Shown: positions 22,522 through 34,881, numbered from the stretch's first letter. The stretch is DNA of 64,000 nt from Raphanus sativus (GCF_000801105.2 NC_079519.1:30913288-30977287); one strand, 5' to 3'. A program made the numbers and translations. The notes: a model not told the origin generated them from the letters alone.

Positions 22522-24108
22522 ATAGAGTGGGACCGAAAATACAGGTATTTCTTATCAACTAATCATAGAAAGGGAAGCCATGCATATACACATCAACAAG
22601 CCTATCTAATAATAGCCGACAATATATGCAACTTACTTTCATCTCTTCTTTTGATTTTGGCTTACAAAAAACTATATAATTGCTCACATGTGTCACATCT
22701 TTAGGGTCGATATTCACATATCCAATAATAAGTCCATGATCATGACCATCATATTCATATAGAGGCTAAAAGCATGTTAAAATTCCCATCGTTGTTCATA
22801 TTTACATTATAATCTTACAATTTAAATTTGGTTAGAGTATTTTTCCTTAACTAATAATAAATCTCAAATGTATGGTTTTTATTTTCTGAAGTATATATCT
22901 GCTTCCTCTTCTAATCCCTTGCATGGCTTTTCCAGTTGTATGAACGTACAATGTCAGCAACAAGGGTCCCTTCTTCTGCAAGCACCAACTCAAAAGCATC
23001 CCTCGTGTGAATTATATATTGGGATATTGTCAGAAGAGTACACACCTTCGAATTTCGTATTTAACCACCTTACAAGATCATGGGTCCCTTGCGTATGGCT
23101 TCTTTCTTTTTATAGTAAACGATGACCCAAAATCGACATATAGACTAATTGATAATTGGAACTTATAATCGTTAACTTCTTTGAAACTGAGAGTCTAATG
23201 AGACTTGTCAAAAAACCTCTAATCCTTTGCCATATATCAATATCTTTTATTAACTCATGAATGACGATCTCAGAAACAAAAGATAATCCTAGTGTCAATC
23301 ATAAAAATAGTAAAAGTTAAATTAATTAGTTAAAAGTTCAAGAGAAGAGCATGCATGTAGATTAGTCTTCTTTCATGCACGGAAACTCTGAACTCACAGA
23401 TTGGTCTTTTTCAGATGCTCTCACTTCGTTCTGAATATTGCATCTTCCAATTTTCGCACGTCGTTTCCGAAACTGTGGAAAATCGATTATGACAAGTAAA
23501 AACAATGAATATGAGAACTGTTCACTAGTGAATCACACCTTGATCTCTCTCTTTCTAAAGGAGACAACGATTCATTCTAAGAAGAATTGTCCATTCACAC
23601 ATTTTCACTTGTCATTCGGTTTCAGCAATACCTTAATCAGCTAAAGCTGGAGAAGGTTTTGGGATAGAGTCATAGAGATGGACCAGTTCCTAGAAGTCTC
23701 AACTCCAACTTGGTAACAATCAACATCTCCTTTATGAAAAAAAAAAGAAACACCATCCACCTCGACCGGGGCATGTTTATTTTATTTTACATAGATTTTG
23801 TTTTTTTGTGTTTCTTATTTTATTTTGTAATCCATGTTCTCAAGCAAACTTGGCATATATGTAAATAAAAAAAAATTGAAACTCTATTAAGGTCAAAGTA
23901 ATGACAAGCAAAAAGAGGAAAATGGCATCAGAAAATATATACATACACGATCGCAGAAAATTTACATAACCAGAGAACATATACATACTTACAAATACAT
24001 GACGAATAAATATTATATAAATGTATCAATCAAATAAACTCCGGTTCGTGAAAGTGGATAGAAAATGAAGTACTGATTTTGGAACTTTCTCTAGCACATA
24101 ATATTACT

Positions 24109-25369
24109 CTAAAGGCTCTGATCAAACGCCATGTTATTAAGTTTTTGTAGGTTTTTACCGTACCACTCAACGTCAGCATCATGTAGTAATGTCGAAGCGT
24201 TTTCGTTTGGTGATGACGATGATGATGTTGATCTCCAGTAGTACTTGCCAATGTCTGGCTTCACTTCTGCTTCTAAACCAGTTTCTGAGCTTTGGTTATG
24301 TTCTGTGTAATGAAGAATCTCCGATGCCCATGACTTCATGTCTTGTCCACGAGGATGATCATCCACTACTGGATTATTATTATTATTGATTTGGCTAGCT
24401 TCTGTGAAACTATTACCAAAGAAAGCACTGTAGATACTGTTGGTCTGAGATGGAACTGTGTTGTTGCAGTAGTAGAGTTCAGGAAAAGGGTTGAAGTTTG
24501 AAGTCATTGATGTCGTAGATGATGACGTGGACATTGAAGAGATTAAAGATACGATCTGGTCTGAAACCGATGGAGTAGTGCTTGAACTGAAGCAAAACGC
24601 AGCGTTCTGGTTAGCCATCGACGGGAACCACCATGGACCTGGTTGCGATGAGACAACCATCGACTGTTCATGTGGGTTGTTTATCAAACCCGTTGACTTT
24701 ACTACTTGAGATGACGTCAGCTTCTGATTTATGACGTTAAGAGTTTGAAGATCGCTTATTAAGGGTTTATGTGTAGTTGGGTCAATGCCTTTTCTTCTCA
24801 GCTTCTTCTTCAGACACGAGTTCCAAAAGTTTTTGATCTCGTTGTCTGTTCTTCCTGGTAACCGAGTTGCAATCTGAGACCATCTACACAATTCAAAACG
24901 GACTCAGCATATAATGAAACATATTCCAAAATCGACATTTCAATATGTTTTTTTATTTTGTAATTTTTATGTAATATTAGGTTGCTAATTTATTAACCTG
25001 TTGCCTAACGCAGCATGTAGCTCAATGATCAAGCATTCTTCGTCTTGAGAGAAAGCTCCCCTCTTTAAGTCTGGTCTCAAATAGTTTATCCACCTAAGCC
25101 GACAACTCTTTCCACATCTCTGCAAACCTATTTGATCATAGGAAATGCATACATATATACAAACATTATAAATATATATACATTCAAATTTTTAAATTTT
25201 CAAAGATAAGAGCACATGACATGATGGAAGCCTAACCTGCGAGCTTGGGGACAGAACTCCAACAGCCATGACCATGTCTAGTTATGTAATTGAGAAGTTT
25301 TTCATCTTCTTCAGGGGACCAAAGGCCTTTTCTAAGCTTTGGCTTGTAACAACAAGAATGTCTTCCCAT
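24109..25369 (-). CDS. MYB86: R2R3-MYB transcription factor MYB86
   Basis: Exons 25369-25237, 25127-24998 and 24883-24109 give 345 residues with the standard R2R3 intron positions. R2 ([20 protein letters not shown]) and R3 ([20 protein letters not shown], then [20 protein letters not shown]) hold the regularly spaced Trp/Phe residues of the DNA-binding helices. The tail is Ser/Asn-rich and ends [17 protein letters not shown], as in Arabidopsis MYB86 (At5g26660), a member of the MYB50/55/61/86 group linked to secondary wall and mucilage control. A nuclear DNA-binding regulator. The starting [15 protein letters not shown] is the family start. The gene is intact, and long opposite-strand frames are shadows. 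Confidence 0.95.
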
Positions 25370-27457
25370 TTCTATATGTAGTATGGATGTGTAGCAATTG
25401 ATATATAAAATTTATGAAGTTACAACAAGATTGTTGCAGAGATATAGAGGGGTTTATGATCTGTGAAGCTTCTATGAGGTAAAAGAAGGAAGAAGATGGA
25501 GAAATTATAATAAAAATAAGAGTAAATGTGATTGGCGACTCTGGTGTAACACTTTTGTTTTATAATAGTTGTGTGAATTAATTGACACTTTTTATGGGAC
25601 CACAATATATAGAAAAATCAAGAGACGAAATAAACCTAGTAAAAAACAAAAAACTATTTGATTCTTTTACAAAATAGAAAGAAATTGTAGCTTACACTTA
25701 AGAGATCAAACTCGTAAACTATTATTACTTTTTCTCGAAAGGTAGATGACAAAGTAAAGACACGAAACTCAACTTTTAAGAAACTTATCTATATGTTTCA
25801 AATAAAAAAGAAATTTGTGTACAATTGTAAAACAATATGATTTTATAGAATAGTATATACATCATGCATGAATGTAGTTTTATAAGTTTTTACACTCATA
25901 ATCATATTTAAATTTACCTCCCTTGGTATAATTGTAAGTGTGAAAAAATATTATTCTGTATTCTTCTATGTCCTCTTTTTGTTTCCTTTATTTATTTTAA
26001 ATCTTATCTCCGCTTTTTTCTGTTAGCAAAACGAAAAATAGAAATAAAAATAAAGAGGGATCCATCGGTCAACAACAGACTCATTTTATGAATTGTACGT
26101 ACCTAAAATTATGTGTCCCTCAAAAATAAGAAATTTCAATTTTCTTTTACAAAGAAATACTGTGGTATAGACTTATAGTAGTAATATTTTGATAGTTTTA
26201 TTATGTTTTCCTACATTGATTTCAGAAGAGACAGCTTGATGTCCAGAGAATGTAAAAAGAGTTGTTCAATTTAAGTACACAAAATGGCGGTGGAAAAATA
26301 GCCATAAATGTTTCCACTATGCAATAATTTGGTCGCGTAACCACTAATATTCTAATTTATATAAACATTAATTAGTTCTAATAGTTACCTACTTGTACCT
26401 TGAGCATGTTAAAAAACAAAACAATGCCGACAAAAAGTGAAAAAACAAACAAAACAACAATAGGAGTCTAATTGATAACCTATAGCATTAGGAACCAATA
26501 GTTCAAGATCTTGTGGTTGGATGATAAAAGAATAAGTTTAAGATGCTACCATACGATTCATCTGTTACGTGAAACTAAATTATATTATTATATACATCTA
26601 TATTAATATATGAGTTTTGTTTTTGACTCAACTGAATACCCTAAAAAGAATATTTATATGATACCTTTTCCTTAAAAATTAGTTTGGGTTATTCCATAAT
26701 CTAGAATAGTCCATATTAATAAAAGAAAAACATTAGAATGATAATGCGGAAGACTTATGTGCTAAATTGGAATACTAAAAATTCTCCCAGACACATTTAT
26801 CGATATAAGTCCATATTTATAATTGGTTTCTAATTTTTTGGAATAGTAAAAACTCTCCCGGTCAATATTAATAAAAGAAAAACATTAGAAACTAAGAATT
26901 CAAATCCCACATGAAAACCTTTTAAACTCTAATCAATAAGCCACAATGATTCTACGAATATATGTTAGGTAGCAAATGTGTTTTCATTATACCACATGAA
27001 AAATGGTTTTAAATATTATTATCTAATAACAAAGATATCATATCATTTCTGTTTCATAATTGAAGAAAATATTTATTAAATATATATTTTCTGAATTCTA
27101 AGTATTTGTAATTATACAATAAAGATAAGTAGTATATTTCAAAAATTGTTGTATTTGTTGTATTTTTAGAGAAATATTCTAGGATAACCATAAAAAAATT
27201 ATCACAAGTATAGCATACAAATGTCAAAATGACTCAAATAAATTCATCAAAGAAGTAAAAAACAATAATACTACTAAGATTAGTTAATTTAAACTTAGAG
27301 TTTATATTTGAAGGGGGTTTAAAATATATATATTAAAAATTACATAATAATTTAAAAATATTGTGGAATAAAAAGTTTCAAATGAATAATTTTTTAGAAT
27401 AAATTGTTTTGATTTTTATTATTTATCTAACTTTATACATGGATAGTAAGAGTATAC
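25370..27457. other. intergenic, AT-rich
   Basis: Upstream of MYB86; no gene. ATATTAATAAAAGAAAAACA followed by TTAGAA appears near 26712 and again near 26864, with related TTGGAATA...CTCCC blocks between, indicating an old divergent local duplication. Confidence 0.4.
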
Positions 27458-27743
27458 AGTGGTCGAGTGGTCTGTGCTCTTTCCTATTGTCCGTAAAGTC
27501 AAGGATTCGAGGTTACCTCTCGCAGATTTGTGGTGGTTATCTTGAGGGACTTTTGGGTCCAATAAAGAGAAGTTCAGATCTGATGCGTGTGGTTACTGAT
27601 GGCTTAACATGGACTGATCACCAGTTTCCCTGGATGCCTCCGGCGGGTTCTCTGATGGGCAATGTCCAGATTTCCAAGACGGTTATTAGGCGCTAGTCAG
27701 ATTCCTCTCGAGTCATCGAGATACCAAGATCATCATAAAAAAA
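27458..27743 (+). mobile_element. tRNA-derived SINE
   Basis: Starts with a Pol III A-box-like TGGTCGAGTGG and has a B-box-like GGATTCGAGG about 45 bp later. It ends in an A-run (27737-27743) and is flanked by AGTATAC (27451-27457 and 27744-27750). The open frame crossing it is incidental. Confidence 0.7.
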
Positions 27744-27987
27744 AGTATACTTGTCATTTACCTCTATAATAAAACTATTTTTGTTTATTTTTTTCTTTGT
27801 GTGTTCTTTTAGTCAGAAAAACATTTTTGGGTTTTTTGAAAGATTTGACATATTTTTATTTAAAATGATTGAAAATAGATAATCACAAATTAGTATATTT
27901 GTAATTAAATATCAATATTTTTAATGTGTGAAAACAACAAAAAAAAAAAAGATAACTTAAGTTCAGTCATAAGAAATTATCATCAGC

Positions 27988-28027
27988 ATAACTGAAGGAT
28001 ATCTTTTTTACTAAATAACTGAAGGAT
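27988..28027. repeat. micro-insertion with 13-bp direct repeats
   Basis: ATAACTGAAGGAT at 27988-28000 and 28015-28027 brackets 14 bases with a T-run. Confidence 0.6.
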
Positions 28028-28179
28028 GTCATGACAACGATAAAATCACCCAATCTCTTTTATGTCCAATCTGAATCGTTTGACGACATATTATTGTAAC
28101 CAGACGTAATCTCATAGTTTACCTCGATCTAATCATAGCAGTAGTGGGAAGTCAGCCAGTTATTTATTTATTTATTTAT

Positions 28180-28234
28180 AAAATGTATTAAGTTTTTTTT
28201 TTTTTTTGCTAAAATTTGGAAAATGTATTAAGTT
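28180..28234. repeat. T-run micro-insertion with 15-bp direct repeats
   Basis: AAAATGTATTAAGTT at 28180-28194 and 28220-28234 brackets 25 bases: 13 T then GCTAAAATTTGG. Confidence 0.75.
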
Positions 28235-28378
28235 GGCCGATGCCAAGCTCCTGTATGAGTATATCTTAAGTTAATGTGCATAGAAAGTCACGGTGATGTT
28301 TGCATAGGTTCTTATAGCCGCCTTCCAAATGATTGAGCATTTAAAATTTTCAAGGTAGAGAGAGGTTGACTTTTGTTC

Positions 28379-28384
<6 letters not shown>

Positions 28385-28416
<32 letters not shown>

Positions 28417-28687
28417 GGGATGTTCCGCAACCCGTAGACACTTCCGTAGTTTTCCGCAATCCATAGACCCGTAGTCACGCTTTCCGCAATCCTTAGGCCC
28501 GTAGTCACCCCTGGCCCGAAACCAGCCGTTACTAATACCCATTACCCAAGGGCCCAGCACCAACGCCGCGCTTAAATTTAAATTTAGGGAGGGTGTAAAG
28601 CATTTCGTGGCCACAAGGAGTATTCGAACCTGGGTCTTTATCGGCGTTGGAACTGCCTCAAGACCACTAACCCACCATCTTGTGGTT
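28385..28687 (-). mobile_element. full-length SINE with poly(A) and 15-bp target duplication
   Basis: On the minus strand it opens AACCACAAGATGGTGGGTTA (A box GGGTTAGTGG), has a B box GGTTCGAATA near 28630, a GC-rich body, and ends in about 28 A. CTTTTGTTCTATTTT is repeated exactly at 28370-28384 and 28688-28702. This is a classic target-primed SINE insertion. Confidence 0.9.
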
Positions 28688-28721
28688 CTTTTGTTCTATT
28701 TTCGAGAAGCCATGTTCATGA

Positions 28722-28788
28722 GAGTAGGAGTTGCCGACTTTGTTTTTTTTTTTTGCTAAAAAGGAGTAGGAGTAGGAGTTGCCGACTT
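28722..28788. repeat. T-run micro-insertion with 19-bp direct repeats
   Basis: GAGTAGGAGTTGCCGACTT at 28722-28740 and 28770-28788 brackets 29 bases with a T-run and GCTAAAAAGG. The insert core matches the one at 28195-28219. Confidence 0.75.
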
Positions 28789-29007
28789 GCCTCTTTCAAG
28801 GTCCTAGAGAAATATTGACATGAAAGTATGAACGAAGAGGTGGAAGATTAATAGCTATAAAATAAGAAGAAAACAACAATCACGTAGCCGTATGGTCCAA
28901 TACTTTTGCTATTGCAGTCAAATAGCACCATTACGAAAAATGAGCTGTACTTAACCATACAATATGTGGAGGTGGAGTTTAATGTTCAAAAAAATGTAGG
29001 AGGAAAA

Positions 29008-29073
29008 TGTAGTAAGGTTTTTTTTTCTTTTTTTCATTGTCAGTTACAAAAAAAAAAGTGTAGTAAGGTTTTT
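29008..29073. repeat. micro-insertion with 15-bp direct repeats
   Basis: TGTAGTAAGGTTTTT at 29008-29022 and 29059-29073 brackets 36 bases with a T-run on one side and CAGTTAC plus an A-run on the other. Confidence 0.7.
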
Positions 29074-29472
29074 GACCAAATGCATGATATTTTTTCAGCT
29101 TATCATGACAAATAATGATAAAAAAAAAATAAGGATTTGGCTCTCTCCCAGATTAGTCGGGCACTTTGACAAAACTTGTATATCCAATAATGATCAGAAA
29201 GAGATGCACAAGAATCTTATTCATGAACTCTTCAAGAACGCGTAGAAAATCAATATGATTAGTACAAAATCGCACATCGGTATGTTGTTTAGTTATATTC
29301 ATATTGAAATTTTTTCATCTATTTACATTCTAATTATTGCATTGTTCTAAGCTGCAAAATGAAGAGTTTAGTGTTGGTCATGTTTGTGGCAAAAAGAAAG
29401 ATATTCGATGCAGAGTTAAAACAGTATCTAAATAGTTTTAACATTCAAAACCAACATGTCAATGACTCCTTA

Positions 29473-29730
29473 GAGCAACATTAACCTTGGCTCTTAAGCC
29501 AGGGTTTTTAAAAGAAAAATTATAAAATATTTCTCTCACTTCTTAACCCTCCTCTCTCACCTCTTGGTAAGAGTCAAACGCCCACAACTCTTAAGACTTT
29601 TTGCGGACACCACGATAAATAGCGGTTCGCGATTAGTCAGTTTTTATTTTTTTTAAAAAAATAATCTGACAGAAAAAATAATAAAAAAATATTTAAGAAC
29701 TCAAAATTAAATTTTGGGTTAATGTTGCTC
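29473..29730. mobile_element. PIF/Harbinger-type MITE
   Basis: Ends GAGCAACATTAACC and GGTTAATGTTGCTC (inverted), flanked by TTA at 29470-29472 and 29731-29733, the 3-bp duplication of PIF/Harbinger. 258 bp, no coding. Confidence 0.85.
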
Positions 29731-30140
29731 TTAGTTATTTGTTTCCAAAAACTCACAAATGGTTATAATAAAAACCAATGATGAAAGATATGGAGACGAA
29801 TGAAAGAGGCCCAAAATAAAGTGGGAGAGCATCATTTTGTAGCAGTATGATGATTGCAAAAGTGGGACAAAAACAGAAAGCTCATAATTTGGTCACGAGA
29901 ATATATATATTTCCTTGTTCTAAGTACATAAAAAGCTTGCTTAGAGAGGCAATAGTGAAGAAAGAGATTGTTGACACATAACTTTCTATCGTGTCCAATT
30001 CCAAAATGTGTATGGCATAACGTTTTGCTTCCTCTATCTGATTCATGGGAGGCCAAAACCAACGTTGCAAGTTTATAATACCTTCTTTTTCTTTAACTCC
30101 AGAAGATGTTTTATTAGTAACTTCGCTTACATTTCATTCT

Positions 30141-30189
30141 AGCATCAATCTCAATGTGTTACCAAAAAAAAAAAAGCATCAATCTCAAT
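30141..30189. repeat. A-run micro-insertion with 15-bp direct repeats
   Basis: AGCATCAATCTCAAT at 30141-30155 and 30175-30189 brackets GTGTTACC plus 11 A. Confidence 0.8.
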
Positions 30190-30602
30190 AAAAAGTTTCT
30201 TCCTTATCAAAGAAAACAAACGTTTTGCTTCCTCGTATATTTTCATGAATTCATTTTCTGAGTATAATTATCAGCTAGCATTCGATGCTATGCTGTCTCT
30301 CATTCTGAAGGGGGAAATACTTACCTAAATCATCAATTCATAATCTACAAATGTATCTATATTTATTTCAAAAAATGATCATGCGTGGTTGGTTAACATA
30401 GCATGCACATGCAAAATGTAGATATAAATCCACGATGGTTGGAGTGAAAACATACAAGAGAATATCATAGTTGAATTTCATGATAATCGATAAGTATTTA
30501 ACGGAACAGTGAGACATACAAACGGACTATTAGATGAAGTTAAGATTAACTTAATTCCATAAACCACTGGTGAGTATGAGTTGTGAAATTACCTACTGCA
30601 AC

Positions 30603-30832
30603 CAGGGTCGGCTTAGGCATAGGGGCAAGGGGACCTACGCCCCAGGGCCCAAATTGTTTTTTGCAAAAGTAGTATTAAAAAAGGGTTCAATTTAAAAGAA
30701 TAATATTGAAATAAAAGCCTAATTTTTGAAATTATCTGTAAATATATGTAATTTTTTATAAAAAAATTACTTTGCCCAGGGGCCCACTAATTCTTTGAGC
30801 CGAGGGCCCACTAATTCTTTGAGCCGGCCCTG
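30603..30832. mobile_element. hAT-type MITE
   Basis: Ends CAGGGTCGGCT and, inverted, CAGGGCCGGCT, with an exact 8-bp target duplication ACTGCAAC at 30595-30602 and 30833-30840. 230 bp. Near the right end a unit of about 23 bp (GGGCCCACTAATTCTTTGAG...) occurs twice in tandem. Confidence 0.9.
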
Positions 30833-32085
30833 ACTGCAACTAACTCCTTCTAGCTCAAACTGCCAACCGCAAATATAAATGCAAACAAACAGTTGTGACT
30901 AATTAACAAAACCTAATGTTCACATGTAAGGCATCGCAAAATAGGTCTTTGCGGTATTATTCTTAGGGTTAATTCAGGCTGAGGACAAAACAATAAGAAC
31001 GAGTTGTTTTAAGCTTCCAAATCTTTAAAGTTTCACTTGTATCACAATATATAGTTGACGTTATGCCACGTTATCAAGGCAAAGATGGGGGTGTTCGCCG
31101 ACGGAGAGACATTAGCAGATGGCAAATGTCATAATTACATTTTCTGATTTACATGAGATCCCAAATCGCTGAAGTCAAAAATTACCATCAAACATGATTA
31201 GTGATCATCACTTCTTTTTATAATCACGGAGGTTAAGTAATAATTATTCATTATATCTCTGTCTAATAGAAAACCACTCAATTAATTTATATGATTCTCA
31301 GGTACTTTTACTAAGAAAAGGTATTCGACTTTACTTGATTTCAGCACATAACGAAAGAGGTAGTTTTGAACAATTGGGTCCACGTTAACGGACTCTTAAA
31401 GTGATTTTAAGTTTTAAGTATAGTTTAGTGAAAAACATTTCATGTCACTAAAATTCTGTGACAAAATGCTATTAAGTCAAAAATAATGGTTTCTTTTTTC
31501 TTCAAATCATACCTCCTTAACCTCGGATTCAAACAAGATATCTAATCTATTAATTTAGGGATTATCTACTATTTGAAGTTCTCATTTAAATTTTGGATTC
31601 TTTCATAGTTGTTGCTAGAATATATCATGCTTCCTATACAATACAACCTACCAACTTAAATTAAACCAAATCTTAACCAACATAGATTAGTTAAACCTAA
31701 CCAAAAACACTTTTATAATATTTTGGTTAATCTCTTAATATAATTAGATCATATAAACTGAATCACTCTTAAATCAACGAGTTTCATATCATTCCAGACA
31801 TAAGAGAAAAAATATCCGACTCATTTACAACGTAAACATACAAAGACCGTGTATATTTATGCTCATTGATCTTCCAAAAACCAAATAATATGGCATAGAC
31901 CAACATAGGTTCATGTTCGTATCACTAACTTTACTTCCATATATTTACTCTTCACCTACATCATATCACAACATACACAGTTATGCAAGAATATGATTTT
32001 TTTTGTTCAAACAACCAAATAATGGTGGCATATGGTCAGTAGATTTTTTAAATATGTTTTTTTATATATTACATTTTACGAGACT

Positions 32086-32135
32086 ATGTGTATAAGTTTT
32101 TTTTTTGAAAAAAGATATAACAATGTGTATAAGTT
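32086..32135. repeat. micro-insertion with 13-bp direct repeats
   Basis: ATGTGTATAAGTT at 32086-32098 and 32123-32135 brackets 24 bases: eight T then GAAAAAAGATATAACA. Confidence 0.7.
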
Positions 32136-32369
32136 AAAAAGTAAAAAGTGTGACAAGGCAAATTATTATACTAAAAAAGAAAGAAGATTAAATACAAACT
32201 AATAACAAGTACAACACAAATTATAACACTATTAAATTCTATATATATTTTATAAAATATTATATATATATATGTCTAATATGTATATATATATATATAA
32301 ATGTTACACAAAATATATATAATATTATATATACCATATATTATTAATTGAAATTTGACAAATCAATTT

Positions 32370-32397
32370 CCGCCCTTTAGTGCGGGTCCTAATCTAG
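32370..32397 (+). mobile_element. Helitron 3' terminus
   Basis: Hairpin CCGCCCTTTAGTGCGGG followed by TCCTAATCTAG and then T, the Helitron end signature. The 5' end could not be fixed. Confidence 0.65.
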
Positions 32398-34084
32398 TTT
32401 ATAATTATAAATAAGATGGTTTATTTTCTATTAAATCCCCAAAAATGCTATCAACAAAATCAATTCAAAATTTACATGATTATAAGTGAATGATCTGAAA
32501 CTTCAAAGATATTAGAGTTGCGTATATATATTACAAATTTTTCATTTTCTTTTCCCAAACTGATTTGGGGAGATTTTTGTCTCTCTATAGTGGTATATAT
32601 AAATCTTCAGTTCTAAGTAAAGCAAAAGCGATAATTATAGAGTTTAAAGAGTAGTTTGAAGTTTTAATTAACAGCAAGAATTGAAATGAAAAGTTAGAAA
32701 GATATTTAAGGAGGTGATATGGATTTTCAAAAGATATAAAAAAGTAATAATAAAAAGTGCTTTTGTCTAGTTGAAAAGTATGACCCATGATCCTACTCAT
32801 GCATAATTACATTTTATGCATAATTACATTAAGTAGGACTTTAACTCAATTTCCACATTTCTTCCTTTTCGTTTTTTTTCTTTCTAATCGAGTTCTTAGT
32901 TTACATATTTGCTTCCATGTTGATAAATTCATAGAACTCACATGTACTACTGGTTAAGACTGACAATTTGCGTCTCTAATTTTTCATTCTACTCAAGGTT
33001 TATTACTTTACTTCATTGACTTCTTGTTGTTGCAGTCGGTATTCCTGGAAACTAACTGTATGGAAAAAAAAGTATATGAGTTAAAAGATTAACATATATA
33101 GTAGCAACTAGCAATCATAAAAAGGTATTTTGTCTGGTTGAAAAATAAAAACATGAGCCATCAAATGAATAGTTACGTGATGTGTTTGGTAATTAAAGTG
33201 AGGTTGAACAGATAGTCAATCTCTGATTAGCCACACTTAATTACTTAAATCTTTTTTCTGCATCCTCGCATTCTTAACCTTTCCCATCAGTCCTCTCTTT
33301 TTTCTTTCTGTGAGTCTATGTCTCAATTATAACGATCGAACTCTCCTTTCTCCAATCTAACCTATCTTTTTCTTTCCTTTAATTATCTTCCAATATAATT
33401 ATTATTATGAATTTGTGACGCGTATCAGCTTCTTATTTGATCATTTTCTCTAATTTCAGTTTATTAACTTTAATGAATTCCACATTTAATATAGCATCAC
33501 TTCTTAGTTCTTACGTTTTTATTTGTCAACCACACAATACTTGTTTTCAAATTTTTAATCTAGACACAAAAGAAAAAAAAACTGGCAAGGCAAATTCTTT
33601 TGTAAAATAAAATATATGAGAAACTTTAGTTTGTGATGATTATGTGAGAACAACCCAAAACTAATCCAAATGATCCTATCTAAAATCGACACTACTTTAG
33701 ATTGATTTTGACTGATTCAATCCATTTTATAAGTTTTAGTTTGTAGACCAATATTCATTCCATTTTTTATATCGTCTTGCGTTGAAAGTTAATATATATT
33801 TATGTTGAAATTCTGTGAAACTTAGAAGCGAGTTAGAACATAGAAGTGACTCTATTCCAGTCCGAATGGGTTCGTAAATCTGGCAACTTTATTTGAAGTT
33901 CGGCTAAAAAATTGGTACTTGTTTATTCATCAAGATTCAAAACTAACAAAACTAGCTTATGCTAATATTGCATTGAGCTTGAACAGGTTAATAGAGCTCC
34001 ATAAATAGCTCTTACCCTTTAGGCCCAATGGGCTCATTAATTAGTCTGCTGGCGATCAGCGGAAGAAGCCCAGAAAAGATTACG

Positions 34085-34488
34085 ATGAAAAAGCTTCAAT
34101 GGAACAGTCGCAAGCGACATTTTTTTTTTTTTTTTTTGAAAAAGGGCTTTCAATTTAAAACATAAATATTACATATGATAAGACCAAGGTCTTATAGTTG
34201 GGAAGAGTTTGCATGAAACAAGTTTCATGAAGTATTGAATCTCAAACAAATGAAAACAAAAGTAGAGACCAGAGAGACCATCAATGGTAGAAAAGACAGT
34301 TACTAGTGATAGAAACCACGGCCACGTTTTCCTCTTCCTCCAACTGTGTGCCATTCCATTCCAAGCGACTTGTTTTTGTATTCCTACATTTGCTTTGCTT
34401 TGTGGCCAGCAACTCGCCGAGAAGTTCATTTGTTGTACGGTCCTCCTTTCTCTTCGCTTTGTCTCTGTGTTACTACATTTGATTACCA
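34085..34488 (+). pseudogene. small open frame split by a retrocopy
   Basis: From the ATG at 34085 eleven codons run to 34118. Continuing after the insertion at 34370 in the same phase gives a further run to a TGA ending at 34488. The N-terminus is basic then hydrophobic, like a signal peptide. GGCCCA and TGGGCT motifs lie 50-65 bp upstream, as in real promoters. No family recognised. The insertion brings stops, so the frame is broken. Confidence 0.4.
34119..34361 (-). mobile_element. processed mRNA retrocopy (3' part) with poly(A)
   Basis: On the minus strand, a frame ending HTVGGRGKRGRGFYH and a stop is followed by about 200 bp of 3'-UTR-like sequence and a tail of about 18 A (the T-run at 34119-34137). 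CAAGCGAC flanks it at 34111-34118 and 34362-34369. This looks like a 5'-truncated processed pseudogene of an Arg/Gly-tailed protein, parent unknown. Confidence 0.6.
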
Positions 34489-34732
34489 AAGATCAAAATC
34501 TTAGTCATCGACGAAAAAAACAATCACGTTAATCTCTTTTGAATTAGAAAGAAAGTGACTAATACGTGAATGCTATATTTCGATCACAACTTCTAGGCAG
34601 CATGTTTTTTGTTAACCGGTGGGTGTCTGGGGCGGGCGAAACCCAACTATTCTCACAAAAGAACAATAGTAATGATTAATCCAACCCTGAGTTTTTGTTA
34701 AGATTTAAAGCATGACTTCATTTCGTATGGTT

Positions 34733-34774
34733 AAATAGCAGCAATTTTTTCGGGGGTAAAAATAGCAGCAATTT
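34733..34774. repeat. micro-insertion with 15-bp direct repeats
   Basis: AAATAGCAGCAATTT at 34733-34747 and 34760-34774 brackets only 12 bases (TTTCGGGGGTAA). Confidence 0.7.
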
Positions 34775-34881
34775 GTTTTCAGCAAAAAAAAAAAATCGAT
34801 CCAGGACCGAAGGTTTTGGAATTTGTCTTAAATCAACTCCTTACCAATAGTGTACCACTTGGTTAACTACTAGCATGTTTT

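Larger units (their letters stand above)
20307..24108. other. intergenic with small repeats
   Basis: Between PAE10 and MYB86 no gene is supported. It contains a TIR element at 20491-21060, two micro-insertions near 21.1 and 21.5 kb, a 76-bp tandem duplication at 22370-22521 and otherwise AT-rich sequence. Open frames such as 22868-23125 lack coding character. Confidence 0.5.
30841..34084. other. intergenic, AT-rich
   Basis: No gene is supported. It contains the 3' end of a Helitron at 32370-32397, a micro-insertion at 32086-32135, long TA runs near 32240-32340 and pyrimidine-rich stretches near 33240-33380. Confidence 0.4.

Noticed and set aside
22868..23125. 85-codon plus-strand frame
   Set aside because: No domain, start context or splice support; composition looks non-coding.
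27409..27696. 95-codon plus-strand frame
   Set aside because: Runs through a SINE with Pol III boxes and a target duplication, so chance.
28411..28614. 67-codon minus-strand frame
   Set aside because: Lies inside the SINE body at 28385-28687.
34169..34489. 106-codon minus-strand frame
   Set aside because: Spans the border of the retrocopy and its target, so it is an accidental fusion.
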